Below, one piece after another: positions 14,476-24,408 of a stretch of DNA of 64,000 nucleotides. How positions within the stretch are numbered: the first letter of the stretch is position 1; every line of letters begins with the position of its first letter. Below the pieces are notes generated by a model that made no database searches, was not told where the DNA came from, and saw nothing but the letters and a program-made list of their open reading frames with translations. Origin of the DNA: Pseudomonas hefeiensis. GTDB taxonomy: Bacteria > Pseudomonadota > Gammaproteobacteria > Pseudomonadales > Pseudomonadaceae. A program made the translations under genes and the position numbers. The DNA is taken from NCBI RefSeq assembly GCF_030687835.1, contig NZ_CP117449.1, forward strand, positions 3,100,001 to 3,164,000, in the 5' to 3' direction.

Positions 14476-16014
14476 ATGAAAATTCGCTCACAAATCGGCA
14501 TGGTTCTGAACCTGGACAAATGCATCGGCTGTCACACCTGCTCGATTACCTGTAAGAACGTCTGGACCAGCCGCGAAGGCATGGAATACGCCTGGTTCAA
14601 CAACGTCGAATCCAAGCCTGGCATCGGCTATCCCAAGGAGTGGGAAAACCAGGACAAGTGGAAGGGGGGCTGGATCCGCAACGCCGACGGCTCGATCAAC
14701 CCGCGCATCGGCGGCAAGTTCCGCGTGCTGGCGAACATCTTCGCCAACCCGGACCTGCCGAGCCTGGACGATTACTACGAACCGTTCGATTTCGACTACC
14801 AGCACCTGCACACCGCGCCTTTGGGCGAGCATCAACCCACCGCACGGCCGCGCTCGCTGGTGACTGGCAAACGCATGGAGAAAATCGAGTGGGGCCCGAA
14901 CTGGGAGGAAATCCTCGGTACCGAGTTCGCCAAGCGGCGCAAGGACAAGAACTTCGACCAGATCCAGGCGGACATCTACGGAGAATACGAAAACACGTTC
15001 ATGATGTACCTGCCGCGCCTGTGCGAGCACTGTCTGAACCCGACCTGCGCGGCGTCTTGCCCGAGCGGGGCGATCTACAAACGCGAGGAGGACGGCATCG
15101 TCCTGATCGACCAGGAGAAGTGCCGGGGCTGGCGCATGTGCATCAGCGGCTGCCCGTACAAGAAGATCTACTTCAACTGGAAGAGCGGCAAGTCGGAGAA
15201 ATGCATTTTCTGCTACCCGCGCATCGAAGCCGGGATGCCAACGGTTTGCGCTGAAACCTGTGTCGGCCGGATTCGCTACCTCGGTGTGCTGCTGTATGAC
15301 GCCGATCGCATCAGTGAAGTGGCGAGCACCGCCAACGAGCACGACCTGTATGAGAAACAACTGGAGATTTTCCTCGACCCGAACGACCCGGCGGTGATTC
15401 GCCAGGCCCTGGCCGACGGCGTACCGCAGTCGGTAATCGACTCGGCGCAACGCTCGCCGGTCTACAAAATGGCCGTGGACTGGAAACTCGCGCTGCCGTT
15501 GCACCCTGAATACCGCACCTTGCCAATGGTCTGGTACGTGCCGCCACTGTCGCCTATCCAGAACGCTGCGGCGGCCGGCACCGTGGGCATGAACGGGGTG
15601 ATCCCGGACGTCGACAGCCTGCGGATTCCGCTGCGCTACCTGGCCAACATGCTCACCGCCGGCGATGAAAAACCGGTCAAGCGCGCCCTCAAACGCCTGC
15701 TGGCAATGCGTGCCTACAAGCGTTCTGAGCAGGTGGACGGCGTGCAGGACCTGCAAGTGCTGGCCGATGTCGGCCTGAGCGTGAACCAGGTCGAGGAGAT
15801 GTACCGCTACCTGGCCATCGCCAACTACGAAGACCGTTTTGTCGTGCCAAGCGCCCACCGCGAAGACGCCATGAGCGATGCGTTCGCTGAACGCTCCGGT
15901 TGTGGTTTCAGTTTCGGCAGCGGCTGCAGCGGCAGTTCCGACACCAACATGTTCGGTGCCAAGAAGGCCAATCGCCGCGACGTCATCAAAACCGTGCAGT
16001 TGTGGGAGGAATGA
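14476..16014 (+). CDS. narH: Respiratory nitrate reductase beta subunit NarH
   Basis: The 512-residue iron-sulfur subunit. Four Cys clusters are visible: CIGCHTCSITC, CEHCLNPTCAASC, CRGWRMCISGC (Trp replaces one Cys, the mark of the [3Fe-4S] centre) and CIFCYPRIEAGMPTVCAETC. The ATG at 14476 overlaps no narG codon and follows its stop by one base. The longer in-frame reading from 14311 lies inside narG and is rejected. Gly/Ser/Cys-rich C-terminus (GCGFSFGSGCSGSS) is typical of Pseudomonas NarH. Confidence 0.97.
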   Translation: MKIRSQIGMVLNLDKCIGCHTCSITCKNVWTSREGMEYAWFNNVESKPGIGYPKEWENQDKWKGGWIRNADGSINPRIGGKFRVLANIFANPDLPSLDDYYEPFDFDYQHLHTAPLGEHQPTARPRSLVTGKRMEKIEWGPNWEEILGTEFAKRRKDKNFDQIQADIYGEYENTFMMYLPRLCEHCLNPTCAASCPSGAIYKREEDGIVLIDQEKCRGWRMCISGCPYKKIYFNWKSGKSEKCIFCYPRIEAGMPTVCAETCVGRIRYLGVLLYDADRISEVASTANEHDLYEKQLEIFLDPNDPAVIRQALADGVPQSVIDSAQRSPVYKMAVDWKLALPLHPEYRTLPMVWYVPPLSPIQNAAAAGTVGMNGVIPDVDSLRIPLRYLANMLTAGDEKPVKRALKRLLAMRAYKRSEQVDGVQDLQVLADVGLSVNQVEEMYRYLAIANYEDRFVVPSAHREDAMSDAFAERSGCGFSFGSGCSGSSDTNMFGAKKANRRDVIKTVQLWEE

Positions 16015-16772
16015 ACATGCGCATTCTCAAGGTGATTTCGTTGCTGCTCGATTATCCGACCGAGACCCTGGTGGCCGGTCGCGACGAGCTGGAGCAGGCG
16101 ATTGTGCAGGCACGGGAAATCAGCCCGAAGCAGCGCGCCGGGCTGTTCGAGCTGCTGGAACTGATCTGTGGCCAGGACCTGATGGACGGCCAGGAGCACT
16201 ACGGCGCGCTGTTCGGCCGTGGCCGCTCGCTGTCGCTGCTGTTGTTCGAACATGTCCACGGTGAGTCCCGCGATCGGGGCCAGGCCATGGTCGACATGAT
16301 GGCCCAGTACGAAGAGGCCGGTTTTGCCATCGGCGTGAAGGAACTGCCGGATTACATCCCGTTGTACCTGGAGTTTCTCTCCACCCGCGAAGACATCGAG
16401 GCCCGCGAAGGACTGGCCGATGTGGCGCATCTGCTGGCCTTGCTGGCGGCGCGCCTGGAAGAGCGGGAAAGCGCCTACGCCAGTTGTTTCCGGGCCTTGC
16501 TGCAAATCGCCGGGGCCGAGCCCCAGGTGGCGGTGGCCGAGTTGCGTGAGCAGGTGAAGGCCGAGCCTCGGGACGATTCCCTCGAAGCCCTGGACAGGAT
16601 CTGGGAAGAGGAGGCGGTGGATTTCATGAAGGCCGAGCAGCAGGACCGTTGCAGTTCACTGCCGAGCGCACCGGGCAAGGCCCGGGACGAAAGCGCGGTG
16701 CCGTTGCATTGGGTGGATTTTCAGCATGAAGGGCAGGCCGCAGCGCCGGCCGGGGAGGTGGGCAATGTCTAA
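16011..16772 (+). CDS. narJ: Nitrate reductase chaperone NarJ
   Basis: A 253-residue helical chaperone of the TorD/NarJ family that helps insert the molybdenum cofactor into NarG and is not part of the final enzyme. Conserved N-terminus ILKVISLLLDYPTETL and the middle stretch KELPDYIPLYLEFLS are clear. The ATG at 16011 overlaps the narH stop (ATGA), and the end overlaps narI by 8 bp. Confidence 0.93.
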   Translation: MNMRILKVISLLLDYPTETLVAGRDELEQAIVQAREISPKQRAGLFELLELICGQDLMDGQEHYGALFGRGRSLSLLLFEHVHGESRDRGQAMVDMMAQYEEAGFAIGVKELPDYIPLYLEFLSTREDIEAREGLADVAHLLALLAARLEERESAYASCFRALLQIAGAEPQVAVAELREQVKAEPRDDSLEALDRIWEEEAVDFMKAEQQDRCSSLPSAPGKARDESAVPLHWVDFQHEGQAAAPAGEVGNV

Positions 16773-17445
16773 ATGGGATCTGTTGATGTTCGGGGTCTAC
16801 CCCTATGTCGCTTTGGCGATTTGCCTGATCGGCAGTTGGGCGCGGTTTGACCTGTCCCAGTACACCTGGAAGGCCGGCTCCAGCCAAATGCTGAGCAACC
16901 GTGGCATGCGCGTGGCGAGCAACCTGTTCCATATCGGTGTGTTGTTCGTCCTGGCCGGCCACTTTGTCGGCCTGCTGACGCCGGCGGCGATCTATCACCA
17001 TGTGTTGAGCACTGAGAACAAGCAGTTGCTGGCGATGGTTTCCGGCGGTTTCTTTGGGGTGCTGGGTCTGATCGGCCTGGTGATGCTGCTTAATCGGCGG
17101 CTGAGCGACCCACGGGTGCGCGCCACTTCCAGTACCTCGGACATCCTGGTGTTGGTGGTGCTGCTGGTGCAACTGGTGCTGGGGTTGATGACCATTGTGG
17201 CGTCCACCGCCCACATGGACGGCTCCGTGATGGTGATGCTGGCCGACTGGGCACAGAACACCGTGCTGTTGCGTCCGGTGGAGGCGGCCGCAGCCATTGC
17301 GCCGGTGGGCTTGGTCTACAAGCTTCATGTGGTGCTGGGCCTGACCCTGTTCGTGCTGTTCCCGTTCACCCGTCTCGTCCATATCGTCAGTGCGCCGGTC
17401 TGGTATCTGGGACGTCGTTATCAAATCGTACGGCAGAAGTTTTAA
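16765..17445 (+). CDS. narI: Nitrate reductase gamma subunit NarI
   Basis: A 226-residue membrane cytochrome b with five TM helices. It carries the haem-ligand histidines in LFHIGVLFVLAGHFVGL and in the C-terminal LHVVLGLTLFVLFPFTRLVH. Oxidises quinol on the periplasmic side and passes electrons to NarH. ATG 16765 lies inside the end of narJ, preceded by GGGGAGGTG. Confidence 0.96.
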   Translation: MSKWDLLMFGVYPYVALAICLIGSWARFDLSQYTWKAGSSQMLSNRGMRVASNLFHIGVLFVLAGHFVGLLTPAAIYHHVLSTENKQLLAMVSGGFFGVLGLIGLVMLLNRRLSDPRVRATSSTSDILVLVVLLVQLVLGLMTIVASTAHMDGSVMVMLADWAQNTVLLRPVEAAAAIAPVGLVYKLHVVLGLTLFVLFPFTRLVHIVSAPVWYLGRRYQIVRQKF

Positions 17446-17455
17446 GGAGACGATC

Positions 17456-18427
17456 ATGGCTAGTGGATGCGGATGTGGCGGTGGTAACGGGGGCAGCGGC
17501 GGCTGTGGTTCTTCGGCGAAAACGGCGCCAGTGACCGCGCCGGTTAGCGACATCGAACCGGCGGGCGCGGTGCAGTTCGAACCGGCCCAGGCCGGACCGG
17601 CGGCGGGCGATGAAGCTGCGGCACAATTGATCGCCAGCAGTGAGCAGGAGTGGCCGATCATCAGCGTCAACGGGGTGTCGATCACCCCCCAGGCGATGGC
17701 CCAGGAGCTGCAATATCACCCGGCTGAGAGCCGCGAGGATGCGGTCTACCAGGCTGCCCGGGCGTTGGTGATCCGCGAGTTGCTCCAGCAACGCATCGCC
17801 GAACTGGGGCTGGCGTTGCAGGTGGGCGCCGGTGAAAACGAAGAAGAGGCGGCCACGCGGCTGTTGCTCGAACGTGAGGTGCAGGTGCCGCAATGTGACG
17901 AGGCGACCTGCCTGCGCTACTACGAAAGCAATCGGGCGCGCTTTCACAGCGCACCGTTGCTGGCGGTGCGGCACATCCTGCTCGAATGCGCACCGGACGA
18001 CGCCGAAGCTCGTGATCAGGCGCGCGGCCAGGCCGAAATCCTGCTGCAACGCCTGGACGAGTTCCCCGGCAGCTTTGCTGAACTGGCGTTGAACCACTCG
18101 GCCTGCCCGTCCAAGGCACAGGGCGGCTCGCTGGGGCAGATCAGCAAGGGCCAGACCGTGCCCGAACTGGAGCGCCAGTTGTTTGCCTTGCCGGCGGGCC
18201 TGGTGGGCAATCCGCTGGAAAGTCGCTACGGCTGGCATGTGATCAGCATCGATCAGCGTGTCGAAGGCCAACCGTTGCCTTATGAGGCGGTGGCGACGGC
18301 GATTCGCACCCAGCTGCAACAAGGCGTGTGGCAGAAGGCGCTGGTGCAGTACCTGCAAACCCTGATCGGTGCGGCGGACATTCGCGGCATTCATCTTCAG
18401 GGCGCCGACTCGCCGCTGGTGCAGTGA
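17456..18427 (+). CDS. Parvulin-type peptidyl-prolyl isomerase in nar operon
   Basis: A 323-residue NifM-like protein. The first 20 residues are Cys/Gly-rich ([18 protein letters not shown]), then a SurA/NifM-like helical part. The PPIC domain runs at about residues 165-265 ([47 protein letters not shown]). No signal peptide, so cytoplasmic. Starts 10 bp after narI with AAGGAG. The same position behind narI is known in P. aeruginosa. Probably assists folding of a nitrate reductase subunit or maturation factor; target not proven. The N-terminal Cys run could bind metal. Confidence 0.88.
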   Translation: MASGCGCGGGNGGSGGCGSSAKTAPVTAPVSDIEPAGAVQFEPAQAGPAAGDEAAAQLIASSEQEWPIISVNGVSITPQAMAQELQYHPAESREDAVYQAARALVIRELLQQRIAELGLALQVGAGENEEEAATRLLLEREVQVPQCDEATCLRYYESNRARFHSAPLLAVRHILLECAPDDAEARDQARGQAEILLQRLDEFPGSFAELALNHSACPSKAQGGSLGQISKGQTVPELERQLFALPAGLVGNPLESRYGWHVISIDQRVEGQPLPYEAVATAIRTQLQQGVWQKALVQYLQTLIGAADIRGIHLQGADSPLVQ

Positions 18428-18452
18428 GCACCGGCTCAATCAGGGGACAGAC

Positions 18453-19445
18453 ATGAACGCCGTGTTGCAGGACGGATTTGGGCGCCAGATCGATTATCTG
18501 CGGATGTCGGTGACCGATCGTTGTGATTTTCGCTGTGTGTATTGCATGGCGAAAAACATGACCTTCCTGCCGCGCCAGCAAGTGTTGACCCTGGAGGAAC
18601 TGCACCGATTGGCGCGGCTGTTCGTGGGGCTGGGGGTCAAGAAAATCCGCCTGACCGGTGGTGAACCGCTGATCCGTCCGGGCATCGTCGGGCTGTGTCG
18701 CGACATCGCGGCGTTGCCCGGCCTGCGGGAACTGGTGATGACCAGCAACGGTTCGCAGCTGGGGCGACTGGCCCGGCCGCTGGTCGATGCCGGGGTCAAG
18801 CGCATGAACATCAGCCTGGACAGCTTGGATGGCGAGCGTTTTCGGGCGATCACCCGCAACGGTGACCTGGATCAGGTGTTGGCGGGCATTGACGCGGCGA
18901 AGGCCGCGGGGTTCGAGCGGATCAAGCTCAACTGCGTGGTGATGAAAGGACGCAACTTCGATGAAGTCCCGGCGCTGGTGCAGTACGCCATCGAGCAACG
19001 CATCGACATCAGCTTCATCGAGGAAATGCCCTTGGGCGAGGTCGGGCGTTCGCGGGGCGAGTCGTTCTGTTCCAGCGATGAAGTCCGGGCTGTCATTGCC
19101 AGCCATCACCGGTTGCTCGACAGCACCGAAAACAGCGGCGGCCCGGCGCGTTATGTGCGCCTGGAGCAGCATGCGCAGACCCGGATCGGGTTCATTTCGC
19201 CCAATACCCACAACTTTTGCGCCAGTTGCAACCGGGTACGCATGACCGTTGAAGGGCGATTGCTGCTGTGCCTTGGGCAGGAGGACTCTCTGGACCTGCG
19301 CAGCTTGCTGCGGCGCTATCCGCTGGACGATCAACCGGTGATCCAGGCGGTGCAACAGGCGCTGCGCGGCAAACCCCTGCGTCACGACTTCAACCCTGGT
19401 GGGGAAGTGCAGATTGTGCGGTTCATGAACATGAGTGGTGGGTGA
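18453..19445 (+). CDS. moaA: GTP 3',8-cyclase MoaA
   Basis: A 330-residue radical SAM enzyme for the first step of molybdopterin synthesis. N-terminal CDFRCVYC (CX3CX2C cluster), GGEPL motif, C-terminal second cluster with CASCNRVR and a Cys 14 residues on (LLLC), and the conserved terminal Gly-Gly (MNMSGG). Supplies cofactor for NarG, which explains its place as last gene of the nar operon. Probably one of more than one moaA copy in the genome, as in P. aeruginosa. Confidence 0.95.
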   Translation: MNAVLQDGFGRQIDYLRMSVTDRCDFRCVYCMAKNMTFLPRQQVLTLEELHRLARLFVGLGVKKIRLTGGEPLIRPGIVGLCRDIAALPGLRELVMTSNGSQLGRLARPLVDAGVKRMNISLDSLDGERFRAITRNGDLDQVLAGIDAAKAAGFERIKLNCVVMKGRNFDEVPALVQYAIEQRIDISFIEEMPLGEVGRSRGESFCSSDEVRAVIASHHRLLDSTENSGGPARYVRLEQHAQTRIGFISPNTHNFCASCNRVRMTVEGRLLLCLGQEDSLDLRSLLRRYPLDDQPVIQAVQQALRGKPLRHDFNPGGEVQIVRFMNMSGG

Positions 19446-19510
19446 GCAGTGCTCAGGTCCCACAAGGGGATCTGTGGTGAATCCAAATCCAACAATCACT
19501 CCGTAACCCA

Positions 19511-19600
19511 TGTGGGAGCGGGCTTGCTCGCGAAGGCGGTGGGTCTGCTTGCAGTGATGTTGAATGTGCTGGCCCCTTCGCGAGCAAGCCCGCTCCCACT
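19511..19600. repeat. REPIN (inverted REP pair)
   Basis: TGTGGGAGCGGGCTTGCTCG at 19511 and its inverted copy CGAGCAAGCCCGCTCCCAC ending near 19599 flank about 40 bp, including the TGTTGAATGTGCTG core also seen in the array at 4881-5188. Located behind moaA, it may also stabilise the 3' end of the nar transcript. Confidence 0.85.
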
Positions 19601-19659
19601 GGGGATCTGGGGTGCCTTCAAATGTCCTTCAAGCCTGAAGGGCAGTCCACCCTCGATTC

Positions 19660-19673
19660 TTGATATCGATCAA
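19660..19673. promoter_or_regulatory. ANR/DNR box of nrdD
   Basis: TTGATATCGATCAA, a full consensus match, 87 bp before the nrdD start. It predicts anaerobic induction with transcription starting near 19708. Confidence 0.85.
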
Positions 19674-19759
19674 TTGCAACCCTGACTTTTGGCCGTACTC
19701 TCCACTGCATATTGTGTTTGAAGCTTGTTAATTATCTATATGTAGTGTCTGGAGCCAAA

Positions 19760-21775
19760 ATGCAGAGCACGTTGATCTCAGTAGGCTGTAACCGCTTGCA
19801 CAAGCGCGATGGCAGTGTGGTTGCCTTCGACGCGGACAAGATTCGCCAAGCGCTGATCGCCGCCGGCAAGGCCACTGGCGAATACGCCGAATCCGAGGCC
19901 GAAGGGTTGCTGGAAGCGGTGCTGACGCGATTGGAAGGGCAAACACGCTTGAACGTCGAGCAGATCCAGGACCGTGTCGAGCGAGTGCTGATGGATGCCG
20001 GTTTCTTTCTGGCGATGCGCGCCTATATCGTCTACCGCGAGCAACATGGACGTCTGCGCCGGGATCGCCGGACCCTGGTGGAAGTCGCCACCTCAATGAA
20101 TGAATACCTGGACCGCGAAGACTGGCGCGTACAGGCCAACGCCAACCAGGGTTACTCCCTCGGCGGGCTGATATTGAACGTGTCGGGCAAGGTCACCGCC
20201 AACTATTGGCTCGACGAGGTCTACAGCCAGACCATCGGCCAGGCGCACCGCGAGGCCGACCTGCATATCCACGACCTGGACATGCTCGCCGGCTACTGCG
20301 CCGGCTGGTCCCTGCGCACGCTGTTGCACGAAGGCCTCAACGGGGTGCCGGGACGGGTCGAGGCCGGGCCGCCCAAACATTTGAGCAGCGCCTTGGGGCA
20401 GATGGTGAATTTCCTCGGCACGCTGCAAAACGAATGGGCCGGTGCCCAGGCGTTCAGCTCGTTCGACACCTACCTGGCGCCCTACGTGCGCAAAGACAAA
20501 CTCAGCTACGGCGAGGTCCGTCAGTCGCTGCAGGAGTTCATCTACAACCTCAACGTGCCGTCACGTTGGGGCACGCAAACACCTTTTACCAACCTCACAT
20601 TCGACTGGGTCTGCCCGGAGGATCTGCGCGAACAGATCCCGGTGATTGGCGGCCAGGAGATGCCGTTCGCCTATGGCGACCTGCAGGAAGAAATGGAACT
20701 GATCAATCGTGCCTACATCGAGGTGATGCAGGCCGGTGATGCAAAGGGGCGGGTGTTCACTTTCCCGATCCCGACCTACAACATCACCCACGACTTCCCG
20801 TGGGACAGCGAGAACGCCGATCGCCTGTTCGAAATGACCGCCCGTTACGGTTTGCCGTACTTCCAGAACTTCCTCAACTCGGACATGCAACCCAACCAGG
20901 TGCGCTCGATGTGCTGCCGCCTGCAACTGGATGTGCGCGAGTTGCTCAAGCGCGGAGGTGGCCTGTTCGGCTCGGCGGAACAGACCGGCTCATTGGGTGT
21001 GGTGACGATCAACTGCGCACGCCTGGGCTACCTGTACAAAGGTGACACCAGCGCGTTGCTGCAGCGCATCGATACGCTGATGGAACTGGCGAAGGAAAGC
21101 CTGGAGGTCAAGCGCAAGGTCATCCAGCACCACATGGACGCCGGGTTGTACCCGTACACCAAGCGCTACCTGGGCACCCTGCGCAATCACTTCTCCACCA
21201 TCGGCGTGAACGGCCTGCACGAAATGCTGCGCAATTTCACCGATGACCAGCAAGGCCTGCATACCGAGCAAGGCCGGGCATTCGCCCTGAAACTGCTGGA
21301 TCACGTGCGCGCCACGCTGCTGCGCTTCCAGGAAGAAACCGGCCACCTCTACAACCTGGAAGCCACACCCGCCGAAGGCACCACCTACCGCTTCGCCAAG
21401 GAGGACCTCAAGCGTTACCCCGATATCCTGCAGGCCGGCAGTCCGATCGCCCCGTATTACACCAACTCGTCGCAATTGCCAGTGGGCTTCACCGACGATC
21501 CGTTCGAAGCCCTGGAACTGCAAGACGAACTGCAATGCAAATACACCGGCGGCACCGTGCTGCACCTGTACATGGCCGAGCAGATCTCCTCCACACAGGC
21601 CTGCAAGCAGCTGGTGCGCAAGGCCCTGGGACGTTTCCGTCTGCCGTACCTGACCATCACGCCGACGTTTTCCATCTGCCCGGTCCACGGCTACCTGGCT
21701 GGCGAACACGAGTTTTGCCCCAAATGCGACGAGGCCTTGCTGGTGCAACAGCAGTTGGCAGGCAGCGTTCACTGA
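19760..21775 (+). CDS. nrdD: Class III ribonucleotide reductase NrdD, main chain lacking the glycyl-radical tail
   Basis: A 671-residue anaerobic NTP reductase. N-terminal ATP-cone (KRDGSVVAFDADKIRQAL), then the 10-stranded barrel. The C-terminus carries the zinc region CPVHGYLAGEHEFCPKCDEA, but the chain stops 10 residues later. The glycyl-radical motif RVxGY found at the end of ordinary NrdD is absent here and is encoded by the next ORF. I chose ATG 19760 (MQSTLISVG) with TGGAG nine bases upstream; upstream in-frame starts lack a ribosome site. ANR/DNR box upstream; operon with the small ORF and nrdG. Confidence 0.95.
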   Translation: MQSTLISVGCNRLHKRDGSVVAFDADKIRQALIAAGKATGEYAESEAEGLLEAVLTRLEGQTRLNVEQIQDRVERVLMDAGFFLAMRAYIVYREQHGRLRRDRRTLVEVATSMNEYLDREDWRVQANANQGYSLGGLILNVSGKVTANYWLDEVYSQTIGQAHREADLHIHDLDMLAGYCAGWSLRTLLHEGLNGVPGRVEAGPPKHLSSALGQMVNFLGTLQNEWAGAQAFSSFDTYLAPYVRKDKLSYGEVRQSLQEFIYNLNVPSRWGTQTPFTNLTFDWVCPEDLREQIPVIGGQEMPFAYGDLQEEMELINRAYIEVMQAGDAKGRVFTFPIPTYNITHDFPWDSENADRLFEMTARYGLPYFQNFLNSDMQPNQVRSMCCRLQLDVRELLKRGGGLFGSAEQTGSLGVVTINCARLGYLYKGDTSALLQRIDTLMELAKESLEVKRKVIQHHMDAGLYPYTKRYLGTLRNHFSTIGVNGLHEMLRNFTDDQQGLHTEQGRAFALKLLDHVRATLLRFQEETGHLYNLEATPAEGTTYRFAKEDLKRYPDILQAGSPIAPYYTNSSQLPVGFTDDPFEALELQDELQCKYTGGTVLHLYMAEQISSTQACKQLVRKALGRFRLPYLTITPTFSICPVHGYLAGEHEFCPKCDEALLVQQQLAGSVH

Positions 21776-21806
21776 TCCGATCCATCAACCGCAAGGAGCT
21801 TCACCC

Positions 21807-21968
21807 ATGAATGCATCGCAAAGCCTTCCACAAGCCCAGCGTCAACGTTGCGAAGTCTGGACCCGAGTGATGGGTTATCACCGTCCGGTGGCGGCCTTCA
21901 ACCCGGGCAAACAGTCCGAGCATCGCGAACGGGTTCATTTCACTGAAAGCGCGGCCGGGCGTCCATGA
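21807..21968 (+). CDS. Separate glycyl-radical domain of NrdD (53 aa)
   Basis: Encodes a 53-residue peptide whose centre, CEVWTRVMGYHRPVAAFNPG, matches the C-terminal glycyl-radical loop of class III reductases; the radical glycine would be G23. It has its own AAGGAG site eight bases before the ATG, begins 31 bp after the nrdD stop and is in a different reading frame. It overlaps nrdG by 4 bp (ATGA). It is therefore a genuine small gene and not a sequencing break. Inference: the peptide docks into NrdD as a trans-acting radical subunit, comparable to the spare-part role of GrcA (YfiD) for pyruvate formate-lyase. Confidence 0.9.
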   Translation: MNASQSLPQAQRQRCEVWTRVMGYHRPVAAFNPGKQSEHRERVHFTESAAGRP

Positions 21969-22660
21969 GTCGAGCGCTACGGGTCGGGGGCATGGTGCCC
22001 CTGACCACCCTCGATTATCCGGGCCAACTGGCTTGCGTACTGTTTTGCCAGGGCTGCGCCTGGCGTTGTCGTTATTGCCATAACCCGCAACTGATCCCGC
22101 CGCGCGGCAGCGAAGAGGTGGATTGGTGTCGGGTGTTGGCATTTCTGCAGCGTCGCCAGGATCTGCTTGACGCCGTGGTGTTCAGCGGCGGTGAGCCGAC
22201 CTTGCAGGACGGTTTGGCGCCGGCCATGGAGCAGGTGCGGCAGATGGGTTTTCGCATCGGCCTGCACAGCGCCGGCATCAAACCGGCGGCCTTCGCCAAA
22301 GTGGTCGGGCTTGCCGACTGGGTGGGCTTCGACATCAAGGCTTTGCCCGAAGACGCCCTGGACGTGACTCGGGTTCATGGCAGCGGTGCCGCCAACTGGC
22401 GCAGCCTCGACCATCTGCTGGCCAGCGGCGTGGATTATGAATGCCGGACCACCGTGCATTGGCATTTGTTCGACCCCGAGCGGTTGTTGACCCTGGCCCG
22501 CCGCCTGAGCGAGCAGAGCGTCACGCGTTTCGCAGTGCAACTGGTGCGCACGGCCCGGATGCTCGACCCCCATCTTTCCAGTGTCTCGGCACAGGCCTTG
22601 CAGCCCGAATTGTGGGCCGCCATGCGCGAGTTGTTTCCCTCGTTCGTGTTACGCAGTTGA
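21965..22660 (+). CDS. nrdG: Anaerobic ribonucleotide reductase activase NrdG
   Basis: A 231-residue radical SAM activase. The cluster motif is CQGCAWRCRYCHNP (CX3CX2C with a preceding Cys), followed by FSGGEPTLQ and a SAM-binding barrel. It generates the glycyl radical on the NrdD system, here presumably on the small 53-residue subunit whose gene it overlaps by 4 bp. A terminator follows 26 bp after its stop. Confidence 0.93.
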   Translation: MSRALRVGGMVPLTTLDYPGQLACVLFCQGCAWRCRYCHNPQLIPPRGSEEVDWCRVLAFLQRRQDLLDAVVFSGGEPTLQDGLAPAMEQVRQMGFRIGLHSAGIKPAAFAKVVGLADWVGFDIKALPEDALDVTRVHGSGAANWRSLDHLLASGVDYECRTTVHWHLFDPERLLTLARRLSEQSVTRFAVQLVRTARMLDPHLSSVSAQALQPELWAAMRELFPSFVLRS

Positions 22661-22685
22661 CCCTGCCCAGGGACGCAGGACCGAC

Positions 22686-22717
22686 AGCGGTCCGGGATCG
22701 CCGGGCCGCTCTTTTTT
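22686..22717 (+). terminator. Terminator of nrdD-nrdG operon
   Basis: AGCGGTCCGG (22686-22695) pairs with CCGGGCCGCT (22701-22710), with one G-T pair, and is followed by CTTTTTT. Confidence 0.85.
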
Positions 22718-22783
22718 ATGGCTTTTCTTATGGTTTTCAAATGCGCTGCCAATCGGCAGGTAGTTGAACAGGGAGCATTTGAT

Positions 22784-24406
22784 ATGACCAGACTCACCAC
22801 TGCCCACCGTATCGTGATCGGTTTTGCCATCGCGCCACTGGCGTTGATCGCCCTGGCGTTATACGCCTTGAACGACCTGGCCACGCTGCGCGACCAGGCG
22901 GTGCAAATCGTCAGACAGGATTGGCCGAAGATCGACCCGATCATGGTGATCGCCACGGGTGTGCGCGATAACGCCAGGAACACCCGGGACCTGTTGATTG
23001 ACAAGAACAACGCGCAGGTCCAGCAATCGATCGACATGACCCGGCAACGTATTACCCAGGCCTTTACCACGCTGGAGCCGCTGTTCGACCAGCCCGAAGG
23101 CAAAACGGCGTATGCGGCACTGAAGAAGCACCGTGAGGCGTATGTGGCCGCGTTCGTTCAGGTCCAGACGTTGATTCGCCAGGGTGCGACGGACGACGCG
23201 ATGACCCAACTCAAGCAAGGCGTGATGCCGGCGGAGCTTGAGGTCTACAAAAGCCTGGAAGGGCTGATGGCGATGCAGGGCAAGTTGTTTGTCGAGCGTG
23301 AACAACTGGCCCAGGCGCGCTACAGCGATGCGCGGCGCAACATGCTGGCGCTGGTGCTGGCCTGCCTGGCCCTGGTCAGTACGGTTGCAGTCCTGGTGAC
23401 CCGCAGCGTGACCCGTCCGCTGGGCGGGGAGCCTGATGATGCGGCGCGGGTGCTGAGCCAGATTGCCCAGGGCGACTTGACGATCCGCGTACCGCTGAAT
23501 GCCGGGAGCGCAAACGACAGCGTGATGAGCAACATGCATGACATGCAGCAGAGCCTCAACAGCATGGTCCGGCACATTGCCGCTTCGGTGGATCGCGTGG
23601 CCAGTTCCTCCGAAGAGCTCAGCGCGGTGAGCAGTCAGACCAATAGCACCCTGGAACTGCAAGGTCAGGAAATCGAACAGGCCGCGGCGGCCGTGAACCA
23701 GATGACCGCTGCGGTGGATGAAGTGGCGCGCAACGCCGTGAGTACCAGCGAAGCCTCGCGGATTTCCGAGCAAACCGCCCAGCGCGGTCGTGAGCAGGTT
23801 CAGGAGACCGTCGCTTCGATCAGCGCATTGGCGCTGGGGGTCACGGACTCTTCAGGACGCATCCAGCAGTTGGCAGGCAGGGTCGAGCACATCAGTTCGG
23901 TGCTGGACGTGATCCGCAGCATCGCCGATCAAACCAATCTGCTGGCCCTCAACGCCGCCATTGAAGCGGCCCGCGCTGGCGATGCCGGGCGAGGTTTTGC
24001 GGTGGTGGCTGACGAAGTTCGGGCCCTGGCCCATCGCACCCAGGATTCGACCCGGGAAATCGAAGAGATGATCGGCAACATCCGCCAGGACAGCGAGCAG
24101 GCCGTGACAGCCATGCAAAACAACAGCGAACTGGTGCAGGCCACCCTGCAAGTGGCCCGGCGCTCCGGCGATGCCCTGGATGAAATCGCCCGCTCGATCT
24201 CGCAGATCAACGAGCGCAACCTGATGATCGCCAGCGCCACGGAAGAACAGGCGCTGGTGGCCCGGGAGGTAGATCGTAACCTGGTGGGTATTCGCAACCT
24301 GTCCGAACAGGTATTGCTCGGGGCCCGGCATACCGATACCGCCGGCCAGGACCTGGCGCAGATGGCCGGTTCACTGCATGAGACGGTGGCGCGGTTCAAG
24401 GTCTAG
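22784..24406 (+). CDS. Methyl-accepting chemotaxis protein (4HB sensor)
   Basis: A 540-residue membrane chemoreceptor. TM1 near 10-30, a periplasmic four-helix-bundle ligand domain with [15 protein letters not shown], and TM2 near 190-210. Then a HAMP segment and the signalling hairpin ([33 protein letters not shown]). No CheR-binding pentapeptide at the end. Start ATG 22784 has GGGAG upstream; the longer reading from 22718 begins inside the preceding terminator region. Ligand not deducible. Own transcription unit after the nrdG terminator. Confidence 0.9.
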   Translation: MTRLTTAHRIVIGFAIAPLALIALALYALNDLATLRDQAVQIVRQDWPKIDPIMVIATGVRDNARNTRDLLIDKNNAQVQQSIDMTRQRITQAFTTLEPLFDQPEGKTAYAALKKHREAYVAAFVQVQTLIRQGATDDAMTQLKQGVMPAELEVYKSLEGLMAMQGKLFVEREQLAQARYSDARRNMLALVLACLALVSTVAVLVTRSVTRPLGGEPDDAARVLSQIAQGDLTIRVPLNAGSANDSVMSNMHDMQQSLNSMVRHIAASVDRVASSSEELSAVSSQTNSTLELQGQEIEQAAAAVNQMTAAVDEVARNAVSTSEASRISEQTAQRGREQVQETVASISALALGVTDSSGRIQQLAGRVEHISSVLDVIRSIADQTNLLALNAAIEAARAGDAGRGFAVVADEVRALAHRTQDSTREIEEMIGNIRQDSEQAVTAMQNNSELVQATLQVARRSGDALDEIARSISQINERNLMIASATEEQALVAREVDRNLVGIRNLSEQVLLGARHTDTAGQDLAQMAGSLHETVARFKV

Positions 24407-24408
24407 CC

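Noticed and set aside
10710..14525. 1271-codon minus-strand ORF opposite narG
   Set aside because: Longest antisense frame in the window, but it exists because narG lacks certain codons; no domain seen.
21776..21806. Frameshift joining nrdD and the glycyl-radical ORF
   Set aside because: The small ORF has its own start and strong ribosome site and lies in a different frame after a 31-bp gap, so it is a separate gene.
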